The position numbers were made by a program, and so were the translations under genes. Below the pieces are notes generated by a model. It did no database searches. It was not told where the DNA came from and saw nothing but the letters and a program-made list of their open reading frames with translations. Of a stretch of DNA of 54,814 nt, positions 30,568-39,402 are shown one piece after another (position 1 is the first letter of the stretch; each line of letters begins with the position of its first letter). This DNA comes from a virus: the IMG/VR virus record IMGVR_UViG_3300033146_000595, positions 1 to 54,814 of that record. One strand, given 5' to 3'.

Positions 30568-32313
30568 ATGGCGTTATCTAATACTGCAACACCTATATAT
30601 TATGGTGAGTTTAGAGAAGCCGTAGTTAGAGGTGATATACCAGTATGTAGAGAAATCTCTATGGAGATGAATCGAATTGATGATTTAATCAAAAATCCAG
30701 GTATATACTATGATGATTTAGCAATAAACGGTTTTATCGAATATTGTGAAAAAGAATTAACCCTTACCGATGGATCTGATTTAAAAATGTTAGACACGTT
30801 TAAGTTGTGGTCAGAACAAGTATTAAGTTGGTTTTATTATGTGGAACGGAGTATATATGTAAAAGATGAAAGTGATAAACACGGCCACTATATAAAAAAG
30901 ATGATAAAGAAAAGATTGATTAACAAGCAATACTTAATAGTATCAAGGGGTGCCGCGAAGTCGATGTACGCATCAGTACTTCAAAGCTATTTTTTAAACA
31001 TAGACCCTAGTACGACATATCAAATAACCACTGCTCCAACCATGAAGCAGGCTGATGAAGTAATGTCTCCGATAAAAACAGCGATAACGAGAGCCAAAGG
31101 CCCTTTATTTCAGTTTTTAACAGAAGGATCTTTGCAGAACACAACTGGTTCAAAAGCTAATAGAGTTAAACTAGCCTCTACTAAAAGGGGTATCGAAAAC
31201 TTCCTTACTGGTTCTATCTTAGAGATAAGACCTATGAAGATTGACAAATTACAAGGATTAAGATGTAAAGTCGCTTCTATTGATGAGTGGTTATCGGGCG
31301 ATGTTAGAGAAGATGTTGTTGGAGCAATTGAACAAGGTGCTTCTAAAGTTGATGACTATTTGATAATAGCCGTATCATCTGAGGGTACTGTTCGTAATGG
31401 TTCTGGAGATACTATAAAGATGGAATTATTAGACATTCTAAAAGGGGAGTATGTTAACCCCCATGTTTCAATATTTTACTACAGATTGGATAGCGTTGAG
31501 GAAGTTGGAAACCCTGATATGTGGATTAAAGCTAATCCTAATTTAGGTAAAACAGTTTCTTACGAAACTTATCAATTGGATGTAGAAAGAGCTGAAAAAG
31601 CTCCCGCTGTTAGAAATGACATCTTGGCAAAAAGGTTTGGGATACCGATGGAGGGGTTTACTTATTACTTTACGTATGAGGAAACACTACCGCATCCTAA
31701 AAAGTCTTTTTGGGGGTTACCATGTGCACTTGGTGTGGATTTATCTCAAGGGGATGACTTCTGTGCATTCACATTCCTGTTCCCACTTCAAAATGGTGAA
31801 TTTGGTGTGAAAACTAGAAGTTACATAACAGACTTTACTTTATTAAAGTTGCCAACGGCAATGCGTTTTAAGTATGACGAATTCATGAGAGAAGGGTCGC
31901 TCGTTGTGCACGAAGGTGCTATACTCGATATGATCCAAGTCTATGAGGATTTAGACGAACATATAATAAAAGAAGAGTATGATGTAAGATGTCTTGGGTT
32001 TGACCCATATAACGCAAAAGATTTTATCGAAAGATGGCAATTAGAAAACGGTCCTTATGGGATTGTTAAAGTAATACAAGGAGCAAAAAGCGAATCGGTT
32101 CCTTTAGGAGAATTGAAAAATTTAGCAGAGGAAAGATTATTATTATTTGATGAAGACTTAATGACGTTTGCTATGGGTAACGCTATAACATTAGAAGACA
32201 CTAATGGGAATAGAAAACTTTATAAAAAACGTAGAGAAGCAAAGATTGACAATGTCGCAGCTTTAATGGACGCGTTCATTGCATATAAATTAAATAAGGA
32301 GGCGTTCGAATGA
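30568..32313 (+). CDS. terL: Terminase large subunit
   Basis: A 581-residue packaging motor and nuclease. ATPase: atypical Walker A SRGAAKS (residues 126-132), Walker B VASIDE (Asp239, Glu240). RNase H-like nuclease: Asp391 (GVDLSQGDD), Asp479 (GFDPYNA), and Asp561/Asp568 (DNVAALMDAF). Full length for the Terminase_1-type family. It docks on the portal and pumps DNA into the prohead. It is flanked by two tagged genes on each side, an unusual arrangement. Confidence 0.93.
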   Translation: MALSNTATPIYYGEFREAVVRGDIPVCREISMEMNRIDDLIKNPGIYYDDLAINGFIEYCEKELTLTDGSDLKMLDTFKLWSEQVLSWFYYVERSIYVKDESDKHGHYIKKMIKKRLINKQYLIVSRGAAKSMYASVLQSYFLNIDPSTTYQITTAPTMKQADEVMSPIKTAITRAKGPLFQFLTEGSLQNTTGSKANRVKLASTKRGIENFLTGSILEIRPMKIDKLQGLRCKVASIDEWLSGDVREDVVGAIEQGASKVDDYLIIAVSSEGTVRNGSGDTIKMELLDILKGEYVNPHVSIFYYRLDSVEEVGNPDMWIKANPNLGKTVSYETYQLDVERAEKAPAVRNDILAKRFGIPMEGFTYYFTYEETLPHPKKSFWGLPCALGVDLSQGDDFCAFTFLFPLQNGEFGVKTRSYITDFTLLKLPTAMRFKYDEFMREGSLVVHEGAILDMIQVYEDLDEHIIKEEYDVRCLGFDPYNAKDFIERWQLENGPYGIVKVIQGAKSESVPLGELKNLAEERLLLFDEDLMTFAMGNAITLEDTNGNRKLYKKRREAKIDNVAALMDAFIAYKLNKEAFE

Positions 32314-32314
32314 T

Positions 32315-32833
32315 ATGAATAAAAAATATTTAATTCATCGCATTAGAAGCGATACGGATGATGTTTTAATTCATTACGGTACCAAAGGACAAAAATGGGG
32401 TATTAGAAGATATCAGAATCCCGATGGGTCTTTAACATCTGCTGGAACTCGTAGATATGGTACTGTTGAAAACATGGATCGAACAAGGTCTAGAAATCAA
32501 AGAGTAGCAATTGGTGTCGGGGTGACGACGGCCGTTGTTGCTGGGACCATCATTGCTCGTAAAAATCGTAGTTTAAAAAAAAGAATAAGAGTGAATGATG
32601 CGGCAGATGCTGCTAGAAAATCTAAGCAAAAAGCCACAAACGCTAAGAGAGCTGCTACAATAGCAAAAAAGAAAGCTAATGGAACTTGGAGGACTGCTAC
32701 CAAAATATCGATCCCAAAAGGCTCAGATGTTAAAATAACTAAGTATAGTAGTACTCTTGCTGGAACCCCATCCAATATTGTCAAAAGTGTATCTTATTAT
32801 TTAAACGTTTTTGGTGGTACTCTTAAACCATGA
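32315..32833 (+). CDS. Tagged late protein 3 (HYGTKGQ variant)
   Basis: A 172-residue protein with the tag set back about 20 residues: VLIHYGTKGQKWGIRRYQN, then DGSLTSAGTRRY. The tag reads HYGT rather than HHGI, which is the same HYGT found in the DFDGD protein. A membrane-like helix (VAIGVGVTTAVVAGTIIA) and a Lys/Arg/Ala-rich region follow. It starts one base after the TerL stop. Confidence 0.65.
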   Translation: MNKKYLIHRIRSDTDDVLIHYGTKGQKWGIRRYQNPDGSLTSAGTRRYGTVENMDRTRSRNQRVAIGVGVTTAVVAGTIIARKNRSLKKRIRVNDAADAARKSKQKATNAKRAATIAKKKANGTWRTATKISIPKGSDVKITKYSSTLAGTPSNIVKSVSYYLNVFGGTLKP

Positions 32834-33309
32834 TAAAAAAACATTTATCTCATCATGGAATTTTAGGGCAAAAATGGGGAGTAAGGCGTTATCAGAATCC
32901 CGACGGATCGTTGACCACTAGAGGCGTCAAACGTTATCAGCGATTGGACCAAAAGTGGATTAATAAAAAGTCCGATAGGGTGTATGATAAAGCCATGAAA
33001 GATTCGAAACCGGAAATGAAAGCCTATGTAAAAGAACTACGAACAAAGGCTCCAAATGCTGGTAAAAGAACCATATTTAATATGTATAATAAAAAATTGG
33101 CATCGGTGATGAGAACCAAAACAAAAGACATTAGGTCACCATCTGGTAAAGTAATAGAATGGGTTGCCAAAAGAGGAACCGTTGGGGTTCATATGGCGTT
33201 GGCAGACCAGGGTTACGATATTAATAAATTAAAAAACGGTGTATGGGCTGATGGAAGAATCGCCTATAGAAAAAATCTAGTAGACATGCAAGAACAGAAA
33301 GGTGGTTAA
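32830..33309 (+). CDS. Tagged late protein 4 (HHGILGQ motif)
   Basis: A 159-residue basic protein opening KKHLSHHGILGQKWGVRRYQ. The first 85 bases are nearly identical to the start of the 29537 gene, indicating a duplicated or converted block. The body is basic and helical with no membrane span, unlike its three relatives. It overlaps the previous gene by four bases and precedes the portal. Confidence 0.65.
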   Translation: MIKKHLSHHGILGQKWGVRRYQNPDGSLTTRGVKRYQRLDQKWINKKSDRVYDKAMKDSKPEMKAYVKELRTKAPNAGKRTIFNMYNKKLASVMRTKTKDIRSPSGKVIEWVAKRGTVGVHMALADQGYDINKLKNGVWADGRIAYRKNLVDMQEQKGG

Positions 33310-33312
33310 GCC

Positions 33313-34566
33313 ATGAGTGTAATTGATAGATTTAAACATGCTTGGAATTCGTTCATCGGCGAAGAGATAAAATCACCAATCGGTTATCATGATCTAGGGT
33401 ATTCAACTAGTTATAAACCCGATAGAGTTAGGTATTCGAATGGTAATGATAGAACCATGGTTACTGCTATATACAATAGAATAGCCATAGACTGTTCGAC
33501 GATACCTTTAAAACATGCTCGGGTGGACGATGATGATAGATTTTTAGAAATAATAAAATCCGGTTTAAACGAGTGTTTGACGATTGGTGCTAATAAGGAC
33601 CAACCATCTAGAGCGTTTATACAAGACATAGTTATGTCACTATTTGATGAAGGAAGTGTCGCTATAGTACCAATAGATACGTCCGTTGACATCACTAAAG
33701 GTAGTTTCGACATAAATAGTATGAGAACCGGAAGAATCCTACAGTGGTTTCCAGATCACATTCAGGTTGAAGTGTATAATGACAGAAAAGGTGTAAGAGA
33801 AACCTTGACGCTTCCTAAAAAATCTGTAGCAATTATAGAGAATCCTCATTATGCAGTAATGAATGAGAGAAACTCAGTTTTACAAAGACTTATCCGTAAA
33901 TTAAGCATTCTAGATATGATAGACGAACAGTCTGGATCTGGTAAGCTAGATTTAATAATACAATTACCTTATGTGATTAAATCGGAAGCTCGAAGAAAGC
34001 AAGCCGATCTCAGAAGGAAAAGTATGGAAGATCAATTGGCGAATTCCAAATTCGGGGTAGCATATACTGATGGAAGTGAAAAAATAACACAACTGAATAG
34101 AGCTGTGGAAAACAACTTATTGAAACAAATTGAGTACTTAACGAGTATGCTAAACGGCCAGTTAGGAATCAATGCGGCGATATTAGATGGATCTGCAAAC
34201 GAGGTAGTTATGTTAAATTATATCACACGCACACTTGAACCGATTTTGGCAGCTATATCACAAGAGTTTAATAGGAAGTTCTTAACAAAAACTGCAAGAA
34301 CTCAAGGACAGACGATTAGATACTTTAACGATCCTTTCAGGTTAGTGACGGTAACAAACTTGGCTGAAATAGCAGACAAATTCACAAGAAACGAAATAAT
34401 GACTTCTAATGAAATGAGACAAGTAATTGGTATGAGACCAAATAAAGATCCTAGAGCGGATGAACTCCGTAATAAGAATCTTAATGAGGCCGAGCCAAAA
34501 ACCGAGGAAGTTGTTAAAAAAGAAGAAGTCGTAGATAAAATAAAAAAAGGAGAAAAAGATGAGTAA
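33313..34566 (+). CDS. Portal protein
   Basis: A 417-residue portal of HK97-type siphoviruses: N-terminal WNSFIGEE and a DRTMVTAIYNRIAIDCSTIP core, a long stem helix with EQLANSK-like basic segments, GQLGINAAILDGSAN and an FYxxT-like C-terminal clip region, ending in a charged tail. It forms the dodecameric ring at one head vertex through which TerL packages DNA. It overlaps the capsid fusion gene by eight bases. Confidence 0.85.
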   Translation: MSVIDRFKHAWNSFIGEEIKSPIGYHDLGYSTSYKPDRVRYSNGNDRTMVTAIYNRIAIDCSTIPLKHARVDDDDRFLEIIKSGLNECLTIGANKDQPSRAFIQDIVMSLFDEGSVAIVPIDTSVDITKGSFDINSMRTGRILQWFPDHIQVEVYNDRKGVRETLTLPKKSVAIIENPHYAVMNERNSVLQRLIRKLSILDMIDEQSGSGKLDLIIQLPYVIKSEARRKQADLRRKSMEDQLANSKFGVAYTDGSEKITQLNRAVENNLLKQIEYLTSMLNGQLGINAAILDGSANEVVMLNYITRTLEPILAAISQEFNRKFLTKTARTQGQTIRYFNDPFRLVTVTNLAEIADKFTRNEIMTSNEMRQVIGMRPNKDPRADELRNKNLNEAEPKTEEVVKKEEVVDKIKKGEKDE

Positions 34567-36403
34567 ACAATGGGACTTTAAAGGTTGGGCCACAAGACAT
34601 AATGTGTTGTGTGGTGACGGACGCACCATTAAACCAGGCGCATTCGAACACAACGATAATCAAACAGTACCTTTAGTTTGGAATCACAACCATAAAGACG
34701 CCGATAATGTATTAGGACACGCATTATTAGAGTATAGAGATGAAGGAGTATATGCTTACGCAAAATTCAACGACACTAGTCAAGGACGAAATGCAAAAGA
34801 ATTAGTGCGTAATAAAGATATAACAGCTTTATCAATATACGCTAATAAATTAAAACATAACATCAAAGATGTAATTCATGGTAACATTAGAGAATTAAGT
34901 CTTGTTTTAGCGGGATCAAATCCTGGTGCATATATCGAAACGGTTATGGCGCATGGTGAAGGTGATGATAGATCTGAAGAAGCTATTATTACAAACAATG
35001 CAGAGTTAGAATTACTTCACACTGGAACTGAAAAAGAACTTAGTGAAGAAGCAAAAACGGCATTAGCTATTAAAGAAGCAGCGAATCTTAAGCATGCAGA
35101 AGAATTAAAAGTTGCAAAAGAAGCAGCGGATCTTAAACATGCCGAGGAAGAAAAACAAAAAGAAGTAGATGCTAAAAAACAAAAAGAAATAGACGATAAG
35201 AAACCTAAGAAAAAATCCGAGGAGGAAAAGAAGAAAATGAAAGATAAAACAATAAAAGAAGTCTTTGAAACATTAGACGACGACCAAAAATTAATGGTGT
35301 ACGCGCTTGTAGGTGCGGCACAAGAAGGGGACAACAGTATGAAACAAAATTTATTTGACAAAGAAATCGATAATGAAGACGAGTTCTTAACTCACGCGGA
35401 ATTTGAAACAGCATTAACAGAAGCAAAACGTAATGGGTCTTTAAAGGAAGCGTTTATCGCACATAGTATCAGTAATATTAATAACTTATTCCCAGAAGTA
35501 CAAAATTTAAACAAACAACCTGAGTTAATCTCAAGAGATGTTCAATGGGTTGCTGGAGTTATGGCTGGGGTATCAAAATCACCATTCTCAAGAGTTAAAT
35601 CAACAGGTGCTAACCTTACTGCTGATGAAGCAAGAGCAAAAGGGTATGTTAAAGGCGCACAAAAAGTTGAAGAAGTTATTACATCTTTAAAACGTGTAAC
35701 TACGCCTACAACTGTTTACAAATTACAAAAATTAGACCGTGATGATGTAATCGATATCACTGATTTCGATGTAATCGTATTCATGAAATCTGAAATGAGA
35801 ATTATGTTAAACGAAGAATTAGCAAGAGCATTCTTAATTGGTGATGGACGTTCAGGAGCAAGTCCTGATAAAGTAAACCCATTAAACATTCGCCCAATCT
35901 GGGGAGACGATCCAGTTTATACTGTGGTTCGTGAATTAGTTCCAGCGGCGGAAGATACAGCAGCTCAAAAAGCTAAAGCATTTATTCAAGACATCATCCG
36001 TTCGAGAAAATTATACAAAGGTTCAGGAAATCCTGCATTATACACTACGGAAGATCAATTAGTGGAAATGTTATTAATGGAAGACACTAATGGTAGAGTG
36101 ATTTATGACTCAGTTGCTAAATTGCAAACTGCTTTACGTGTAAGTAAAATAGTAACAGTTGAAGTAATGGAAGGTGTAAACCGTGTTATTTCAGAGGATC
36201 AATGGGACTTAATGGGCATTCTTGTAAACTTAACTGATTACAATGTTGGTGCTGATAAAGGCGGACAAGTAAACATGTTTGATGATTTCGATCTTAACTT
36301 TAATAAATACGAGTACTTAATTGAAACTCGTTGTTCTGGAGCTTTAAAGAAACCTTATAGTGCAGTTGTATTTGAATCTAAAGGCCCAGTAGTAGCAGGT
36401 TAA
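34559..36403 (+). CDS. Prohead protease-major capsid protein fusion
   Basis: A 614-residue product. Residues about 1-130 are an HK97-type prohead protease: VPLVWNHNH (His43/His45) and ITALSIYAN (Ser92), then IRELSLVLAG. Residues about 140-226 form an Ala/Lys/Glu coiled coil, probably scaffold or delta domain. From about residue 227 follows an HK97-fold capsid protein (MKDKTIKEVFETLDDDQKL, later LARAFLIGDGRSGAS and VAKLQTALRVSKIV). The protease would cut itself and the scaffold away. An in-frame ATG at 35237, 11 bases after GGAGG, could also make free capsid protein. Confidence 0.88.
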   Translation: MSKQWDFKGWATRHNVLCGDGRTIKPGAFEHNDNQTVPLVWNHNHKDADNVLGHALLEYRDEGVYAYAKFNDTSQGRNAKELVRNKDITALSIYANKLKHNIKDVIHGNIRELSLVLAGSNPGAYIETVMAHGEGDDRSEEAIITNNAELELLHTGTEKELSEEAKTALAIKEAANLKHAEELKVAKEAADLKHAEEEKQKEVDAKKQKEIDDKKPKKKSEEEKKKMKDKTIKEVFETLDDDQKLMVYALVGAAQEGDNSMKQNLFDKEIDNEDEFLTHAEFETALTEAKRNGSLKEAFIAHSISNINNLFPEVQNLNKQPELISRDVQWVAGVMAGVSKSPFSRVKSTGANLTADEARAKGYVKGAQKVEEVITSLKRVTTPTTVYKLQKLDRDDVIDITDFDVIVFMKSEMRIMLNEELARAFLIGDGRSGASPDKVNPLNIRPIWGDDPVYTVVRELVPAAEDTAAQKAKAFIQDIIRSRKLYKGSGNPALYTTEDQLVEMLLMEDTNGRVIYDSVAKLQTALRVSKIVTVEVMEGVNRVISEDQWDLMGILVNLTDYNVGADKGGQVNMFDDFDLNFNKYEYLIETRCSGALKKPYSAVVFESKGPVVAG

Positions 36404-36427
36404 TACCTGTTTAGGTAAACAATCAAA

Positions 36428-36748
36428 ATGGGAAAATATTGTGGTACGATAGGATACGGAACAACAGTTGAGACGGTACCAGGGGTGTGGAAACCAGTGA
36501 TCACAGAGCGTCCGATTTATGGGGACGTGGTTAAAAACACCAGACGACTTGATAGCAGTGAAAATCTGAACGACAACCTTGGGGTGTTAATTAAGATTAG
36601 TTTTCTAGCCGATCCATATGCGTTACAAAATTTTCACCTGATTAAATTCGTGAGTTACATGGGGGCTCTTTGGAAGGTCAAGTTGGTCGACGAAGAGTTC
36701 CCTAGACTTATACTGACTTTAGGGGGTGTGTATAATGATGAGCGCTAG
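36428..36748 (+). CDS. Putative head completion protein
   Basis: A 106-residue beta-rich protein, with SFLADPYALQNFHLIKFVSYMG and a terminal LTLGGVYNDE. Size, fold pattern and place after the capsid gene suit a head completion or stopper protein. No SD is visible before ATG 36428. The last bases of TGTTTACCTAAACAGG (in reverse orientation, 36406-36421) sit seven bases upstream. Confidence 0.6.
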   Translation: MGKYCGTIGYGTTVETVPGVWKPVITERPIYGDVVKNTRRLDSSENLNDNLGVLIKISFLADPYALQNFHLIKFVSYMGALWKVKLVDEEFPRLILTLGGVYNDER

Positions 36749-37055
36749 CAGGCAGAAACTGCATACAGAATTAATGTTAATTCTAAAATCAAAGAACGTC
36801 TATTTTCAACCCCCGGAGTCAATTAAAATTAAATACCCCGCGATAGTGTATTCGCGTAATGATGTCGATAACACGCACGCAAACAATGGGGTGTACAATC
36901 AAAAAATTAAATACAAAGTAACGGTGATCGATTACGATCCCGATAGTAGAATAGTAGAAAAAATGTTAAAACATGAGTATGTGGTATTTGATAGACATTT
37001 TGCCGTTAATGGTTTAAATCACGATCAGTTCACAATTACTCATACACAAAAATAA
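36735..37055 (+). CDS. Putative tail terminator/completion protein
   Basis: Starts at ATG 36735 (or 36738), overlapping the previous gene. A 106-residue alpha/beta protein with ESIKIKYPAIVYSRND and YKVTVIDYDPDSRIVEKML, a pattern typical of minor capsid or tail terminator proteins that cap the tail tube at the head-tail junction. Confidence 0.6.
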   Translation: MMSASRQKLHTELMLILKSKNVYFQPPESIKIKYPAIVYSRNDVDNTHANNGVYNQKIKYKVTVIDYDPDSRIVEKMLKHEYVVFDRHFAVNGLNHDQFTITHTQK

Positions 37056-37075
37056 AATAAAAGGAGAAATAAAAA

Positions 37076-37933
37076 ATGCCAAAATTAATTTGGGACAAAT
37101 CAGGAGAAAGATTCTGGGAAACAGGTGTTTCTAAAGGTGTATTATTCCCTATGAATGATCTGGGAGAATACCAAGACGGTGTGGCGTGGAATGGATTAAC
37201 AAACGTTACACAAAGTCCTTCAGGAGCAGAACCATCTGCTATTTATGCAGATAATATTAAATATTTAAGTTTGATGTCAGTAGAAGAATTAGAAGCATCA
37301 GTTGAAGCATATACATATCCAGATGAATGGGCTCAATGCGATGGTTCGTCAGAACTTGTAGATGGTAGTGGGGTTTCGCTAGGTCAACAACCTCGTAAAA
37401 AGTTTGCACTATCATACCAAACAAAAATCGGTAATGATTTAAATGCTGATTTAGGGTACAAGATTCACATTATTTATGGATGTTATGCGGGACCAAGTGA
37501 GAAATCACATGATACTGTTAATGATAGTCCAGAAGCAATGACTTTCAGTTGGGATATCACAACAACACCCGTTGATGTAGTTAATTTTAAACCAACAGCA
37601 TCAATCGTAATTGATTCGACGAAAGTGGATCAAGCAGTAATGGCAGAAATAGAATTAGTTCTTTATGGAGATACTAGTCCTGCTGCAATATTATTACCTA
37701 GTGATATATTCACTATAGTTGATACGGGATCATATTTAGAATTCCTTGACTTCTCTATATTATCTGCACAATCGTATCAAATAACTCACGCACCATTCCC
37801 AGCAACACTTGCAATTAAAGATGGGGAAACAGCATTAGTAGTAACAACTGACTACACATATGATAATACGACTGGTATCATCTCATTTGTAGCAGAGCCA
37901 ACAGGAACTATCACTATTACAGAAGGTTCGTAA
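37076..37933 (+). CDS. Major tail protein
   Basis: A 285-residue tube subunit with an AAAAGGAGA site. The N-terminal part (KSGERFWETGVSKGVLFP and WNGLTNVTQSPSGAEP) is the usual start for this family; the C-terminal 90 residues look like an added beta-sandwich (Ig-like) domain. It is followed by a strong hairpin terminator, a common way to raise its level over the downstream tail genes. Confidence 0.85.
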   Translation: MPKLIWDKSGERFWETGVSKGVLFPMNDLGEYQDGVAWNGLTNVTQSPSGAEPSAIYADNIKYLSLMSVEELEASVEAYTYPDEWAQCDGSSELVDGSGVSLGQQPRKKFALSYQTKIGNDLNADLGYKIHIIYGCYAGPSEKSHDTVNDSPEAMTFSWDITTTPVDVVNFKPTASIVIDSTKVDQAVMAEIELVLYGDTSPAAILLPSDIFTIVDTGSYLEFLDFSILSAQSYQITHAPFPATLAIKDGETALVVTTDYTYDNTTGIISFVAEPTGTITITEGS

Positions 37934-37945
37934 TAGATAAATTAA

Positions 37946-38000
37946 AATAAAATTAAATAGGGGTTGTGGTTTAATCTGCAGTCCCTTTTAATTTTTTTAA
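37946..38000 (+). terminator. Terminator/attenuator after major tail protein
   Basis: AAATTAAATAGGG and CCCTTTTAATTT form a stem across a loop of about 20 bases with a TTTTTTT tail. It probably reduces read-through from head and tube genes into the chaperone and tape measure genes. Confidence 0.7.
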
Positions 38001-38032
38001 AAAATTAAACTAAAAAAAGGAGAAATTAGAAA

Positions 38033-38419
38033 ATGTTAACTAAAAAAGTAAAGTATACAGATTACAAAGGTGTTGAAAGAGAAGAAGAATTTTTCTTCAA
38101 CTTATCAAAAGCAGAAGTAGCAGAAATGGAATTAAGTCATCAAGGTGGATTATCAGCGAAAATCGAAAGAATCGTTGCGGCACAAGATAGCTCTGAAATT
38201 ATTTCATTATTTAAAGATTTAATCACTAGATCATATGGGGTTATCTCAGATGATGGACGAAGATTCATTAAGACGGGTCAACTTAGAGAAGAGTTCCTAC
38301 AAACAGAAGCCTATTCAGAATTATTCATTGAATTAGCTGGCGATGCCGATGCGGCGTCCGCATTTGTAAATGGTATTATCCCTAAGATGGATAAGCAACT
38401 AGCGGCAACTACAAAATAA
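38033..38419 (+). CDS. Tail assembly chaperone 1
   Basis: A 128-residue protein with YKGVEREEEFFFNLSKAEVAE and RSYGVISDDGRRFIKTGQL, typical of gpG-like tail assembly chaperones in Bacillota siphoviruses. The SD is AAAGGAGA. No slippery site joins it to the next gene, which has its own SD and ATG. Confidence 0.8.
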   Translation: MLTKKVKYTDYKGVEREEEFFFNLSKAEVAEMELSHQGGLSAKIERIVAAQDSSEIISLFKDLITRSYGVISDDGRRFIKTGQLREEFLQTEAYSELFIELAGDADAASAFVNGIIPKMDKQLAATTK

Positions 38420-38440
38420 AAAAACAAAGGAGAAAAAGGA

Positions 38441-39001
38441 ATGCTAAAAATATATATACCGAGCACCAGACTCTGGAATGTAAAAACAGAAGAGTTTACG
38501 ACAACAAAAGAGTGCACGTTTATGATAGAGCATTCCTTAATCTCTATCTCTAAATGGGAATCAACATGGCATATACCATTCATAAGTGATAAACCAAAAA
38601 CCAACGAACAAACAATAGATTATGTTAAGTGCATGACAATTACACAGAATGTTAAACCAGAAGCGTATGCTGGTCTAACAAAAGGTAATTTAGAAGCGAT
38701 AAGTAATTATATACAAGACTCTAGAACAGCAACATGGTTTGGTAAACCAAGAGTTCCACCCAAACCACAAAAAAAAGAAACGGTTACAAGCGAATTAATA
38801 TACTATTGGATGGTATCATTAGAGATACCTTTTGAGTGTCAAAAATGGCATTTAAATAGATTATTAACATTGGTGAAAGTTTGTAATGCGAAAGCGAAAT
38901 TAGCAAATACCAAACAACCAAAAGGTAATAAAAAGAAAGTATTAGCTAAAAATTCTGAAATGAACGCAGCTAGAAGAAAATCACTAGGAACTTCTGGTTA
39001 A
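38441..39001 (+). CDS. Tail assembly chaperone 2
   Basis: A 186-residue protein with EHSLISISKWESTWHIPFI, TITQNVKPEAYAGLT, YYWMVSLEIPFECQKWHLN and AARRKSLGTSG, which I recognise as the second chaperone of Bacillota tail modules. It is made from its own start (AAAGGAGAAAAAGGA then ATG), not by frameshift, unlike the lambda G/GT system. Confidence 0.8.
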   Translation: MLKIYIPSTRLWNVKTEEFTTTKECTFMIEHSLISISKWESTWHIPFISDKPKTNEQTIDYVKCMTITQNVKPEAYAGLTKGNLEAISNYIQDSRTATWFGKPRVPPKPQKKETVTSELIYYWMVSLEIPFECQKWHLNRLLTLVKVCNAKAKLANTKQPKGNKKKVLAKNSEMNAARRKSLGTSG

Positions 39002-39024
39002 AAACTAAAAAAGGGGACTTCGCA

Positions 39025-39402
39025 ATGATAAAGATAAAAAGTAAAGGTAATTGGGATAGAACCGAACAGTTTTTCAAGAAGTCCAATAGGATAACCAAAA
39101 TTGAAAAGATTACGGCACTAGCTGAAAAATGTATAGACCGTTTAATAGAAGCAACGCCAAAAGATTCTGGCGTAACAGCAGAGTCATGGAGTTACGAAAT
39201 AGAGAGATTGAATAATAAAGTAAAGTTATACATAAACAATTCAAACATTCAAAATGGAATAAATATAGCATTGTTATTGGAGTTTGGCCATTCTACCAAG
39301 GGTGGTACATGGGTAGAAGGACAAGAATTTATTGGATGTATAACACAAGAAGAGTATAATAAAATACTATCTGAAACATGGAAGGAGTTGGAAAAATTAT
39401 GA
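39025..39402 (+). CDS. HK97 gp10-like tail/connector protein
   Basis: A 125-residue protein with ATPKDSGVTAESWSYEIE, NSNIQNGINIALLLEFGHS and a glycine-rich middle, typical of the HK97 gp10 family, usually located among head-tail connector genes. Here it lies between the chaperones and tape measure. It shares four bases with the tape measure start. Confidence 0.7.
   Translation: MIKIKSKGNWDRTEQFFKKSNRITKIEKITALAEKCIDRLIEATPKDSGVTAESWSYEIERLNNKVKLYINNSNIQNGINIALLLEFGHSTKGGTWVEGQEFIGCITQEEYNKILSETWKELEKL

Noticed and set aside
38400-38445. A possible programmed frameshift joining the two tail chaperones
   Set aside because: The second gene has its own strong SD and ATG, and no classical slippery heptamer with a structure is seen at the end of the first.
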